In this document: positions 11,207 to 21,539 of the stretch, piece by piece
Position numbering within the stretch: position 1 is the first letter of the stretch
Layout of the letters: every line of letters starts with the position of its first letter
DNA from: Psychrobacter immobilis
GTDB taxonomy: Bacteria > Pseudomonadota > Gammaproteobacteria > Pseudomonadales > Moraxellaceae
Reading direction: 5' to 3'
DNA length: 64,000 bases
Assembly: GCF_904846285.1 (NCBI RefSeq)
Contig: NZ_CAJHAD010000001.1
Coordinates: forward strand, 62,001-126,000
Notes under the pieces: model-generated
Told to the model about the DNA's origin: nothing
Seen by the model: only the letters and a program-made list of their open reading frames with translations
The model's database searches: none
Program-made: the position numbers and the translations under genes

Positions 11207-11239
11207 AAAAAGACTGATCTTCGGATTGGTCTTTTTTTG
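11207..11239 (+). terminator. Terminator after pyrG
   Basis: AAAAGACTGATC-TTCG-GATTGGTCTTTTTTT: stem with G-T wobbles, TTCG loop and T run. Confidence 0.85.
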
Positions 11240-11389
11240 TTTTTTATTTAGCCTTTTTTTGATGGTGGTTTTTATACATGCAGTTTTTATTATTGGTGAG
11301 TTGTGGTTCATGGTAATGTCTAATTACGCTTGGATACTTTTTTTAATGCGGCTATCGGTTACAATATAAAAAAGTCATATTAATAATAA

Positions 11390-12310
<921 letters not shown>

Positions 12311-12337
12311 TGCTATAAATGATAAGAGGATAAGACC

Positions 12338-12592
12338 ATGGCGATTAAAGTTGCACAAGTAAGTATTGAAAATATCGATGATACCGAAGGGCTTGAGAGC
12401 GTGATGACGGCGTTAAAAAACATTACTGGTGTTACTGAAATTGAGCTAGAACCTGAGAATGGTATTGCATTTATCCGTTATGATGATACGCAAACAACCA
12501 TCCATGCTTTTGTTGCGGCCATCAGTATGGTCGATTACGTTACTCAGCCGTTTCCTATCGATGCCCCGCAAAACCCACGTTACCATGATTAG
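12338..12592 (+). CDS. HMA-like small protein lacking the metal-binding cysteines
   Basis: An 84-aa protein that by pattern resembles a heavy-metal-associated (HMA, ferredoxin-like) fold. Seen in order: KVAQVSIENI (strand 1), a helix ESVMTALKNITGVTEIELEPE, GIAFIRYDD (strand) and TTIHAFVAAISMVDYV (helix), matching CopZ-type proteins. Where these carry MxCxxC it has IDDTEGLES, and there is no cysteine in the whole protein, so it cannot bind Cu(I) in the classic way. ATAAGAGGATAAG precedes the ATG. It lies 27 bp downstream of kdsA and 252 bp upstream of a true CopZ-like gene. The fold assignment is inference from pattern, not a search. Confidence 0.7.
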   Translation: MAIKVAQVSIENIDDTEGLESVMTALKNITGVTEIELEPENGIAFIRYDDTQTTIHAFVAAISMVDYVTQPFPIDAPQNPRYHD

Positions 12593-12844
12593 CAAATGAG
12601 GCATTGGATTGTGAGTGATGGTTTTTATGACGAAACCTTTATTAAAAATACTTAAATAAAACGCACTTTAATAAGGGGCTTTCATAAATATACAAGCAAT
12701 CAAACTTGTTGTTAGGCTTCATTCGGCTTATGCTAGTTAAGTGCTGTTTTTATGGTGTCTTAAAAAACAGCGATAAAAGCAGTTTATTTAAGTGATAAAA
12801 ATACTCATTAATAAAAACTCAGTTACAAAAATAAGGAGCCTCTC

Positions 12845-13069
12845 ATGGCAAACCAAACACGTATTATTAAAATTGACGGCATGACTTGTGGTGGCTGTGT
12901 GGCAAGCGTCCATAATGCCACCGCTGATATTGATGGTTTAGATGATATCAGTATCGAGCTGGCAGATAACCAAGCGACCGTCACCTTTGATGACAGCAAG
13001 ACCAGCGCCGAAGCTATTGCAACGGCTATCGACGATGCAGGCTTTGATGCCACTGTTCCCAACGCTTAA
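12845..13069 (+). CDS. copZ: Copper chaperone, CopZ-like (HMA domain)
   Basis: A 74-aa single HMA domain. MTCGGC (C15, C18) is the Cu(I)-binding loop, followed by the characteristic helix, a strand QATVTFDD and a helix AIATAIDDAGFDA. AAGGAG sits 8 nt upstream of the ATG. Proteins of this kind carry Cu(I) in the cytoplasm and hand it to CopA-type ATPases, and a CopA gene follows 351 bp downstream, supporting that role. It has its own terminator, so the two genes are probably separate transcripts. No CueR or CsoR gene, nor an obvious CueR-type operator, is visible nearby. Confidence 0.88.
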   Translation: MANQTRIIKIDGMTCGGCVASVHNATADIDGLDDISIELADNQATVTFDDSKTSAEAIATAIDDAGFDATVPNA

Positions 13070-13420
13070 TATTATTCGTATTTATACCAAAACCGGCTAT
13101 CATGGCTGGTTTTTTTAATGGCTAAAATATCGCTAGCGGTATGAGAATATACTTTATCTTCCTAGCTTGTATTTATTAACAAGCCCGCTTGCTAGCAGAT
13201 GAATGAATGTTGAATTGCTGCTAATCATGACCATTTAAGTTTTGTAGAAATAAAATCGTAGAAGTATTAAACAGTCTAAAACGTAGACTAATTGTATGTT
13301 TTTTTATGACTGGATTGTTTGATTTAGATTTGCTATCCATTGAGCTCTTCTGTTAGCTCAAACGAATTTATAAACGCTATAACGCGCAATAACGTAATAA
13401 TGTAATAACGAGTTTTATTT
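13070..13420. other. Intergenic region before copA
   Basis: 351 bp containing the copZ terminator (13089-13116) and then AT-rich sequence. Just before copA is a run of near-repeats of AATAACGTAATAATG. No clear promoter or metalloregulator site was recognised. Confidence 0.4.
13089..13116 (+). terminator. Terminator after copZ
   Basis: AAAACCGGC and GCTGGTTTT pair over 9 positions with one wobble, then T residues. Confidence 0.75.
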
Positions 13421-15769
13421 ATGAATGATGCTACCCGTACCGACACCGAGCAATCCTATGAAGTTGAAACTGATATTCAGTCAAATACGCCGCTGACGCC
13501 CGAGCGTGCCCATCTGCAACTGGCGATTGAGGGGATGACGTGTCAGGCTTGTGCGTCTCGAATCGAGAAAGTCCTTAATAAGAAGCCAGCGGTGTATGAG
13601 GTAAATGTCAACTTCGCTGGCGAGACCGCCAATGTCGATTATGATCCGACGCAAACCACGCCTGAACAAGTCACAGAATGGGTAAATAAAACCGGTTTCG
13701 TGGCCAATTTGCAGGCAGCCGATAGTTTGTTTGCTAAGTCGGATGAAGATACGGCAACTGAATATCCGTGGCGTTTGATTGGATTGTGGGTGTGTTTGCT
13801 GCCGTTTTTAGTGGGTATGGCTGGCATGCTTGTCGGACAAGGTATGGCGTGGATGCCACCGGTTTGGATTCAATTTATCTTAGCGACGATTGTACAATTT
13901 GGATTGGCGTTACCTTTTTATAAAAGCGCTTGGGCATCTATCAAAGGTGGTCTTGCCAATATGGACGTATTGGTGGTCATTGGTACGGTAACCATTTGGG
14001 CATATTCGACCTATCTATGGTTGACCCATGGCGATGGCACGTTAAGCAGCTTATTGCAAAGCGGGCATGCAGGCGGACACGGACCAGCCGTTTACTTTGA
14101 AGCCGGCGTGATGGTTATTGCTTTTGTGCGTACGGGTAAATATCTTGAAGAGCGCACCAAAAAGCACAGCTTAAACAGTATCGATTTATTATTGTCCTTA
14201 ACGCCTGATGAAGTCGAGCAGCAACAGCCAAATGGCGATTTTCATAATGTCGCGCTACAGGATGTGCAAGTAGGCGATATCCTGCGTGCTAAACAAGGCA
14301 GCCGTGTCGCCACCGATGGTGTCGTTATCGATGGTAGTGGCTGGTGTGTGGAAAGTCATTTAACCGGCGAGTCCGTACCACTTAAAAAAGAAGTAGGTGA
14401 GGGACTGCTAGCAGGCGCTCTCGTTGAAAATGGCAGCTTGCTATATCGTGTCAGTGCTAAAGGTAGCGATACCAAGCTCGGTGATATGGTACAAGCGCTC
14501 AGCGATGCGCAAGGCTCAAAAGCTAATTTAGCGCGCCTTGCTGATAGAGTGACGGCTATTTTTGTCCCAGTAGTGGTGACAATTGCCTTGGTCACATTTG
14601 GGCTGACGTGGTGGCTCACGGGTATGGTCGATACCGCCTTGATGCATGCGGTGTCGGTATTGGTCATTGCTTGCCCTTGTGCCCTTGGTTTAGCAACGCC
14701 AGCTGCTATCATGGCTGGTATGGGCGTCGCCGCGCGTCATGGCGTTTGGTTTAAAGATGCGCAAAGCTTAGAGGCGGCAGGCAATATTGATACAGTGGTA
14801 CTCGATAAAACGGGTACTTTAACCATTGGTAAGCCTACTATCGTCGATCAGGTCATGGTGGATAAGTCACTTGCGGTTGATGATGTCTTACAAATAGCCG
14901 CAAGCGTTGAAGCGCATGCTAGCCATCCTTTAGCGACGGCATTGATTAACGCGGCTACTGAACGAAACTTGCCGTTGATGACTGTGACTGATATCAGTGT
15001 CATCAAAGGTGCGGGCATACAAGCAAATATCGAAGGCTTAGGTGTGGTAAAGGTTGGTACTGCGGAGTTTGCTCATTTAATGCTGCCAAAACTGATGCCA
15101 AAAGTATGGCAAATTGCCAGTACCGTAGCCATTAGTATCAACGATGAAGCTTTGGGCGCGTTTGCCTTAGCTGACGATTTAAAAGATGACACGCCGCAAG
15201 CCATTACCGCACTACAGGATGCGGGTATCAATGTCATCTTGATGAGTGGTGATAAGCAGTCGGTCGTTGATCATGTGGCAGGTCAGCTAGGTATCGAACA
15301 AGCGTACGGTAAAATGAGCCCACGTGATAAGGCGAGCCAAATTGCCCTGTTGCAAACAGCTGGTCACAAAGTGGCGATGGCAGGTGACGGCGTCAACGAT
15401 GCGCCAGCAATGGCAACCGCTGATGCCAGTTTTGCCATGTTTGAAGGTACGGATGTCGCCCAGCATAGTGCCTCTGCGCGCTTGATGGGTGAGTCGCTGA
15501 TGCATATCGATGCGGCGCAAAAAATTGCGAATGCAACAGTGCGTAATATCAAGCAGAATCTATTCTTTGCTTTTATTTATAATTGCCTTGGTATTCCGCT
15601 TGCCGCTTTTGGTTTTTTAAACCCTATGATTGCCGCTGCTGCAATGGCGCTCAGCTCTATCTCAGTATTGATGAATGCGTTACGTTTGACACGATTTAAA
15701 ACCAAGGTTGAGCTAAATAATACTGTATCTAATTCTCATACTGATAGTAAGCGTTTAACAAAAGTATAA
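13421..15769 (+). CDS. copA: Copper-exporting P1B-type ATPase
   Basis: Exports Cu(I) across the inner membrane at the cost of ATP. The 782-aa protein has one N-terminal HMA domain (GMTCQACASRIE, C41 and C44), about eight membrane helices, and the actuator motif LTGESVPLKKE. The transmembrane metal site ACPCALGLATP (C418, C420) is of the CPC type. Also present are the phosphorylation site DKTGTLT (D462), ASHPLATAL for nucleotide binding, and GDGVNDAPAMATADAS. These are P1B-1 (Cu+/Ag+) features. It sits between kdsA and eno, genes that are usually neighbours. An upstream CopZ-like chaperone gives it a likely partner. Confidence 0.95.
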   Translation: MNDATRTDTEQSYEVETDIQSNTPLTPERAHLQLAIEGMTCQACASRIEKVLNKKPAVYEVNVNFAGETANVDYDPTQTTPEQVTEWVNKTGFVANLQAADSLFAKSDEDTATEYPWRLIGLWVCLLPFLVGMAGMLVGQGMAWMPPVWIQFILATIVQFGLALPFYKSAWASIKGGLANMDVLVVIGTVTIWAYSTYLWLTHGDGTLSSLLQSGHAGGHGPAVYFEAGVMVIAFVRTGKYLEERTKKHSLNSIDLLLSLTPDEVEQQQPNGDFHNVALQDVQVGDILRAKQGSRVATDGVVIDGSGWCVESHLTGESVPLKKEVGEGLLAGALVENGSLLYRVSAKGSDTKLGDMVQALSDAQGSKANLARLADRVTAIFVPVVVTIALVTFGLTWWLTGMVDTALMHAVSVLVIACPCALGLATPAAIMAGMGVAARHGVWFKDAQSLEAAGNIDTVVLDKTGTLTIGKPTIVDQVMVDKSLAVDDVLQIAASVEAHASHPLATALINAATERNLPLMTVTDISVIKGAGIQANIEGLGVVKVGTAEFAHLMLPKLMPKVWQIASTVAISINDEALGAFALADDLKDDTPQAITALQDAGINVILMSGDKQSVVDHVAGQLGIEQAYGKMSPRDKASQIALLQTAGHKVAMAGDGVNDAPAMATADASFAMFEGTDVAQHSASARLMGESLMHIDAAQKIANATVRNIKQNLFFAFIYNCLGIPLAAFGFLNPMIAAAAMALSSISVLMNALRLTRFKTKVELNNTVSNSHTDSKRLTKV

Positions 15770-17417
<1,648 letters not shown>

Positions 17418-17552
17418 AAAGCTAAGAAGTTGAGCTTAAAGCTAAGCGATATATTTTCATAAATATGAGGGTATATCGCTTAACAACGTTATTAAGCTTA
17501 GCCAGTTTTCACTTTAATTCATTGTCCTTTCATCATTTGGCGTTAACAATTT

Positions 17553-17861
17553 ATGAAATACTTTAGCCAATTTATCCTACTTGCGTTAGCCGTTGCGGTG
17601 TTGTTAGGACTACAATACCAGTATTGGCTGGGTGAAAATGGTCAGTTTGAGCATAATAAATTGCTGACACAGATTGATGAGCAGCAACGTTTAAATGACA
17701 ATCAAGTGGCAGCAAACAACTTGCTACGCACTGACGTTCATGACCTAAAGACCGGTCTTGAAGCGGTAGAAGAACACGCGCGTTTAGACTTAGGCTTGAT
17801 TAAGCCAAATGAGACCTTTGTACAAGTATCAACGGCGCCTACGACGCATAGCCGTTATTGA
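17553..17861 (+). CDS. ftsB: Cell-division protein FtsB
   Basis: A 102-aa bitopic membrane protein of the FtsQLB divisome subcomplex. It has a short cytoplasmic start, one transmembrane helix (about residues 5-22, FSQFILLALAVAVLLGLQ), the characteristic YQYWLGENG motif just after the membrane, and a coiled coil (LLTQIDEQQRLNDNQ onward) with the family's EEHARLDLGLIKPNETFVQV closing segment. The eno-ftsB-ispD order is conserved in gammaproteobacteria and supports the call. The length is normal. Confidence 0.93.
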   Translation: MKYFSQFILLALAVAVLLGLQYQYWLGENGQFEHNKLLTQIDEQQRLNDNQVAANNLLRTDVHDLKTGLEAVEEHARLDLGLIKPNETFVQVSTAPTTHSRY

Positions 17862-17977
17862 TTTTAACTACTTCAAGATAAACGGTCATCTATAGTTTGT
17901 TTTGCTTATATTTAAATTACTATTCTTTTTAAGATTCCTTTCTATTCAATCCAGTCATATCATCATGGAATCCGCCC

Positions 17978-18769
17978 ATGAGTACTAGTCAAAACCACCC
18001 TATGAATACCACCCCTAATATACATGCCATGATTGTCGCTGCGGGTCGTGGTAGTCGTTTTGGTGCCTCTATTGCCAAGCAATATACCCTGCTACAAGGA
18101 CAGACCTTGTTACAGCATAGCGTCGCGCGGCTTGCTTGTAGCGCGTATATTAACAAGTGCTTACTCGTTATAGCAGCGGATGATAATACAGCACAAGCGC
18201 TTAAATTTGCACTACCTATAGAATATGCTATTGGCGGCGCTGAGCGTTGGCAATCGGTACAAGCCGGGGTAGAAGCCATTCGTCAGTCAGGGGCTGAGGA
18301 TTCGGACTTGGTACTCATTCATGATGCGGCGCGTCCAGCGGTGCCTCAACAAGATATTGATAAAGTGATTGAAGCGGCGATGCTAGAGCCTTATGGCGCT
18401 ATTCTTGCCACACCAGTGGCGGATACTCTTAAACAGTCTTATGCACACTCTACCACTCAATCTAACCCTGTAAACGAGCCTGCTATAATTAACTCTACTG
18501 TTAACAGTAGCTCATATTCTTATGCTAGACGTACTATTGACCGCAGTAATATGTGGCAGGCACAAACCCCGCAAGTATTTCGCCTCGATCAGTTGCAGCG
18601 AGTATTAACCTATGTTGCTGAGAACCAGCTAGAAATTACCGATGAGGCAAGTGCGTTTGAGTATTTAGAAATGCCGATTCGCTTAGTGTCTGGCAGCCGC
18701 CAAAATATCAAACTGACTTATCCTGATGACGCTATTTTGCTCACAGCGATTCTTAGCGCCCAATCCTAA
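17978..18769 (+). CDS. ispD: 2-C-methyl-D-erythritol 4-phosphate cytidylyltransferase
   Basis: Third step of the MEP isoprenoid pathway: CTP plus MEP gives CDP-ME. Seen are the glycine-rich CTP loop AAGRGSRFGASIAKQY, GGAERWQSVQAG, the VLIHDAARPAVP metal/nucleotide site, DTLKQS, and WQAQTPQVFRLDQL. At 263 aa it is longer than the usual ~235. About 24 extra Ser/Asn/Thr-rich residues (roughly 154-182) fall in the loop between DTLKQS and the TIDRSNMWQAQTPQ motif, and the N-terminus has a ~14-residue tail. The ribosome-binding site is weak (GGAATCCGCCC), and a second ATG 24 nt downstream is an alternative start. Confidence 0.94.
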   Translation: MSTSQNHPMNTTPNIHAMIVAAGRGSRFGASIAKQYTLLQGQTLLQHSVARLACSAYINKCLLVIAADDNTAQALKFALPIEYAIGGAERWQSVQAGVEAIRQSGAEDSDLVLIHDAARPAVPQQDIDKVIEAAMLEPYGAILATPVADTLKQSYAHSTTQSNPVNEPAIINSTVNSSSYSYARRTIDRSNMWQAQTPQVFRLDQLQRVLTYVAENQLEITDEASAFEYLEMPIRLVSGSRQNIKLTYPDDAILLTAILSAQS

Positions 18770-19186
18770 CTCTCCTAGGCATTTTACAGTACTCATCATT
18801 TTTATTATTGTTTTCCTTTCTAACTATTTTTTATAAACCTTTTTGTCCTTGATATTGAAATTGAGGGCTTATAGCTTAATGCGCCTTTTTTTCTTTATGT
18901 CTCTAAAACTTTTAAAGGGCTTATTCTAGGAAGACATATTCATGTCATATTCTGCATATAAATAATTCTAAAGCATAGCTTAGTATAGAGGCTTAAGATA
19001 AACATATATTGCTTTGATGACGAAATTAGCCTATGATGTAACCAACTTAATACAATTAATATAAACATTTATAAATCAATAATATAACAAGCCAATTTGT
19101 TACCTTTGAATGCCTTGTTGCTCTATTTTTTCTAAAGTTAGTATGGTTGTCTTAGCTACATTTACCTGATAATAGGGAGAAGCTGA
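18770..19186. other. Intergenic region between ispD and the BLUF gene
   Basis: 417 bp of AT-rich sequence with no convincing gene, terminator or promoter pair. Only the AGGGAG ribosome-binding site at its right end is clear. Confidence 0.35.
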
Positions 19187-19810
19187 TTGTCAACAGTGAA
19201 TGATTCGACAAATCCAGTAACGCCAGATCTCTGCCAGTTTGTATATCTGAGCCACATTACATCGACTGGTCTTGCAAGTGCGAGTACGCTTAACGACATC
19301 GCAGAAGTCGCCATTAAGCATAATAAAGCCGATAATATTACGGGTATCCTTTGCTACGGCAATGGCTACTTTTTGCAATGTGTGGAAGGCTCGGAACAAG
19401 CATTAACCAATCTAAAAAACCGCTTATTGGTAGATGATCGACATAAAGATTTAAAAATATTGGATTTTTCAGCCATCGCTGAGCGCCGTTTTGCTGGCTG
19501 GTCACTACGTTCAATTACTCTTGAGCGTTGGATGATGAATGAGCCTAAGCTTAAAACTTTTATGCCGTTTAAGCCCAATATGTGGGACACCAATGAATGG
19601 CAGCAGTTTTTAGATATTCTGCAAGGTTATTATGAAGACCAAGAAAGAAGCGGTGAGCTTGATACCCAACCTATAAAATATAATACCCTAGGGGTAACCT
19701 TGGGCAAAGTAGTCGGACAGCACCAAGCTTTTTTCCTGATACAGACTGTGCTAGGCGGCTTGATTGTATTGGCGCTACTCTGGTTGATGCTAGCAGATAA
19801 AATTTGGTAA
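19187..19810 (+). CDS. BLUF-domain blue-light sensor with a C-terminal membrane anchor
   Basis: A 207-aa protein whose first ~110 residues form a BLUF (FAD-binding blue-light) domain. The flavin-contacting Tyr20 is in QFVYLSH, Asn46 lies in the helix before ITGILCYG, and Gln64 is in GYFLQCVEG. The FAGWSL motif has W105, with Leu107 where many BLUF proteins have Met. After a ~65-residue linker comes a single transmembrane helix (about 181-203, AFFLIQTVLGGLIVLALLWL) and a short tail, so the sensor is probably tethered to the inner membrane. The start is TTG 19187, preceded by AATAGGGAGA at good spacing; GTG 19196 is a poorer alternative. No output domain or partner gene is present. Confidence 0.85.
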   Translation: MSTVNDSTNPVTPDLCQFVYLSHITSTGLASASTLNDIAEVAIKHNKADNITGILCYGNGYFLQCVEGSEQALTNLKNRLLVDDRHKDLKILDFSAIAERRFAGWSLRSITLERWMMNEPKLKTFMPFKPNMWDTNEWQQFLDILQGYYEDQERSGELDTQPIKYNTLGVTLGKVVGQHQAFFLIQTVLGGLIVLALLWLMLADKIW

Positions 19811-19841
19811 GCTATTTTAAATAGTTAGCCCGTATATATTT

Positions 19842-19870
19842 AAAAGGCCAGCATAAATTGCTGGCTTTTT
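19842..19870 (+). terminator. Terminator after the BLUF gene
   Basis: GCCAGC-ATAAATT-GCTGGC stem with flanking A and T runs. Confidence 0.75.
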
Positions 19871-19952
19871 GCTGTCATAAAACCACTCTAGAATACTTTA
19901 TTTTGATGCGTAAGAGCTTTTATATAAAATTCTAAAAAATAAACAGGCATAA

Positions 19953-19988
19953 AAAAAGCCCGCTCACAAAAATGTGAATGGGCTTTTT
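19953..19988 (-). terminator. Terminator downstream of tRNA-Glu
   Basis: AAAAAGCCCGCTCAC pairs with GTGAATGGGCTTTTT. On the minus strand it ends in a T run about 65 nt past the tRNA, and it could also work on the plus strand. Confidence 0.8.
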
Positions 19989-20053
19989 GATGGTACGCTT
20001 ATTAGTCTTATCGATGCTTTATAGCAAACTTGCTAATAAGTGACGCCAAATAG

Positions 20054-20129
20054 TGGCGTCCCCAGGGGGATTCGAACCCCCGTTACCGCCGTGAAAGGGC
20101 GGTGTCCTAGGCCTCTAGACGATGGGGAC
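20054..20129 (-). tRNA. tRNA-Glu (anticodon TTC)
   Basis: Read on the minus strand, 76 nt beginning GTCCCCATCGTCTAGAGG fold into a cloverleaf. The anticodon loop is CTTTCAC (TTC, Glu), the T arm is GGGGGTTCGAATCCCCC, and the acceptor stem is GTCCCC/GGGGAC with G73 and an encoded CCA end. A strong promoter lies about 50 nt upstream. Single tRNA, not part of an rRNA operon here. Confidence 0.97.
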
Positions 20130-20178
20130 TAGTAACAACGCTTCAACTGCTTTCACCATTTATGTTGAAGTGGTGCGT

Positions 20179-20207
20179 ATTCTAATAGCGTCCGTGTCTA
20201 CTGTCAA
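20179..20207 (-). promoter_or_regulatory. Sigma70 promoter of tRNA-Glu
   Basis: On the minus strand TTGACA (20202-20207), exactly 17 bp, then TAGAAT (20179-20184). A near-consensus promoter whose start point would lie about 43 nt upstream of the tRNA. Confidence 0.85.
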
Positions 20208-20379
20208 GCCTTTTTCTACGTCTTTTCAAAATTAAATATCTTTTTTTGAGGGCGCGACGTGGATGTAGGTCATTACGCTTTAAATGATACCGAATCCATA
20301 ACGACGTACAAGTACTAATAGTTAATGCCAGCAGCATATAGCCGATTATGGTTGCCCATAACTTAAACTGTGGTTCCAT
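20182..20379 (-). CDS. Possible small membrane protein (65 aa)
   Basis: Unrecognised. The frame begins at an ATG preceded by AAAAGGGACTTT at workable spacing. It encodes a short N-terminus, one hydrophobic helix (about residues 8-30, WATIIGYMLLALTISTCTSL), and a very basic tail (HLKRNDLHPRRALKKR and RRRKR). This is a plausible single-pass protein with a positively charged cytoplasmic tail. Its 3' end overlaps the tRNA-Glu promoter, which is on the same strand, so its transcript would run through the tRNA. It could also be a chance frame; the ribosome-binding site and tidy topology make it about even. Confidence 0.45.
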   Translation of the reverse strand: MEPQFKLWATIIGYMLLALTISTCTSLWIRYHLKRNDLHPRRALKKRYLILKRRRKRLDSRHGRY

Positions 20380-20590
20380 AATAAAGTCCCTTTTATTAAG
20401 CTTTAAGCGCCTATAAAAGGTGCTTAAAGCACAGTAAGCAACTCAAACCATCTATAGATTTAACCCATTATTTTTATAGCGCGTTTATAAAAGGTTAAAT
20501 TATACTTTTAAATCGAACGGTTAAAGTTAGTAAACCTTACAAGTACCACTATTATTCATGATGAACAATACATAATCTGTAATAAAGAAT

Positions 20591-21349
20591 TTATTGATTA
20601 TTTTCAATAGCTACTTCGGTAGACTCAGATTCGCTATGCATCGCATTAGCCAGCATAGGGTAGCTGTTCAGGATATGACAAAACAGCTCAGCGGTCTTTT
20701 GGGTATCATAGAGCGCTGAATGCGCATCATTGCCATCAAAATCGAGTCCAGCGGCCTTACAAGCCCGTGCTAGTACCGTTTGCCCAAATGCCAAGGCCGA
20801 CAGTGTTACGGTATCAAAGACTGAAAAGTTATGAAACGGATTGTGGCTTTTGCTATTGGTGCGCAGTACTGCCGCATTTAAAAATGCTAAGTCAAAATGC
20901 GCATTGTGTCCAATCAAAACACATTGGCGGCAGTCTTCAGCGCGGCGTACTTCTTTTAAGCCTTTAAAAATACGACGTAGCGCCGTTTTTTCATCTTCGG
21001 CAATGGCTTTACGTAATGGATTATTTGGATCAATGCCGGTAAAGGCAAGCGCGCTTGGCTCGAGATTCGCCCCTTCAAAAGGTTCGATATGAGCGTTCAG
21101 TGCCTCACCCGGATAAAACACGCCCTGCTCATTTAATAGCACAGGAATACAGGCAATCTCTAGTAAGGCGTCAGTTTGCGCATTAAAGCCCGCTGTTTCG
21201 ACATCGACGACCACAGGCAGGAACTTACGAAAACGTTCTTTTAAGGTCATCGGTGCTTGTACGTCTGTGTTGCTATCGGTCGTATTTGGGACTTTGCTAG
21301 GATTGTTTGTGTTGTCTTCAGGTAGGGCGGTATCGTTTTGAATGGTCAT
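20591..21349 (-). CDS. rnt: Ribonuclease T
   Basis: A DEDDh 3'-5' exoribonuclease that trims the 3' ends of tRNAs and other stable RNAs. In the 252-aa protein the exonuclease motifs are Exo I VVVDVETAGFNAQTD (D, E), Exo II LIGHNAHFDLAFL (D), and Exo III DAHSALYDTQKTAELF (H, D). The conserved LEPSALAFTGIDPNNP region confirms RNase T rather than DnaQ epsilon. The first ~35 residues, rich in Asn/Thr/Asp, precede the domain, and the C-terminus has a short acidic tail. pyrC lies upstream on the same strand, a pairing also known in Pseudomonas and Acinetobacter relatives. Confidence 0.94.
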   Translation of the reverse strand: MTIQNDTALPEDNTNNPSKVPNTTDSNTDVQAPMTLKERFRKFLPVVVDVETAGFNAQTDALLEIACIPVLLNEQGVFYPGEALNAHIEPFEGANLEPSALAFTGIDPNNPLRKAIAEDEKTALRRIFKGLKEVRRAEDCRQCVLIGHNAHFDLAFLNAAVLRTNSKSHNPFHNFSVFDTVTLSALAFGQTVLARACKAAGLDFDGNDAHSALYDTQKTAELFCHILNSYPMLANAMHSESESTEVAIENNQ

Positions 21350-21430
21350 ATCAAGTTAAATCGCTTTTATCAGTCGTGCTGTGGCATTGAATTGAGGTAA
21401 AAATTAAGTTAAAAATCGCTAAAAAATAAA

Positions 21431-21505
21431 TATCCTATGATAGGAGTATTGCCTTTGCTAAGCGTATGGCTTTTTTAGCATAAGAGCATTGCTTATCATA
21501 GGATA
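21431..21505. repeat. Nested inverted repeat between pyrC and rnt
   Basis: Outer arms TATCCTATGATA (21431-21442) and TATCATAGGATA (21494-21505) are a perfect 12-bp inverted repeat 51 bp apart. Inside lies TGCTAA...TTAGCA. There is no terminal T run in either direction, so it may be a processing or stabilising structure in a pyrC-rnt transcript, or a small palindromic element. Confidence 0.5.
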
Positions 21506-21539
21506 CAATAGAAGCGTAGATGACTTTACGTCGTCTCTA

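Noticed and set aside
12593-12844. CueR or CsoR operator upstream of copZ
   Set aside because: I looked for the dyad typical of copper MerR-type sites and found no convincing match.
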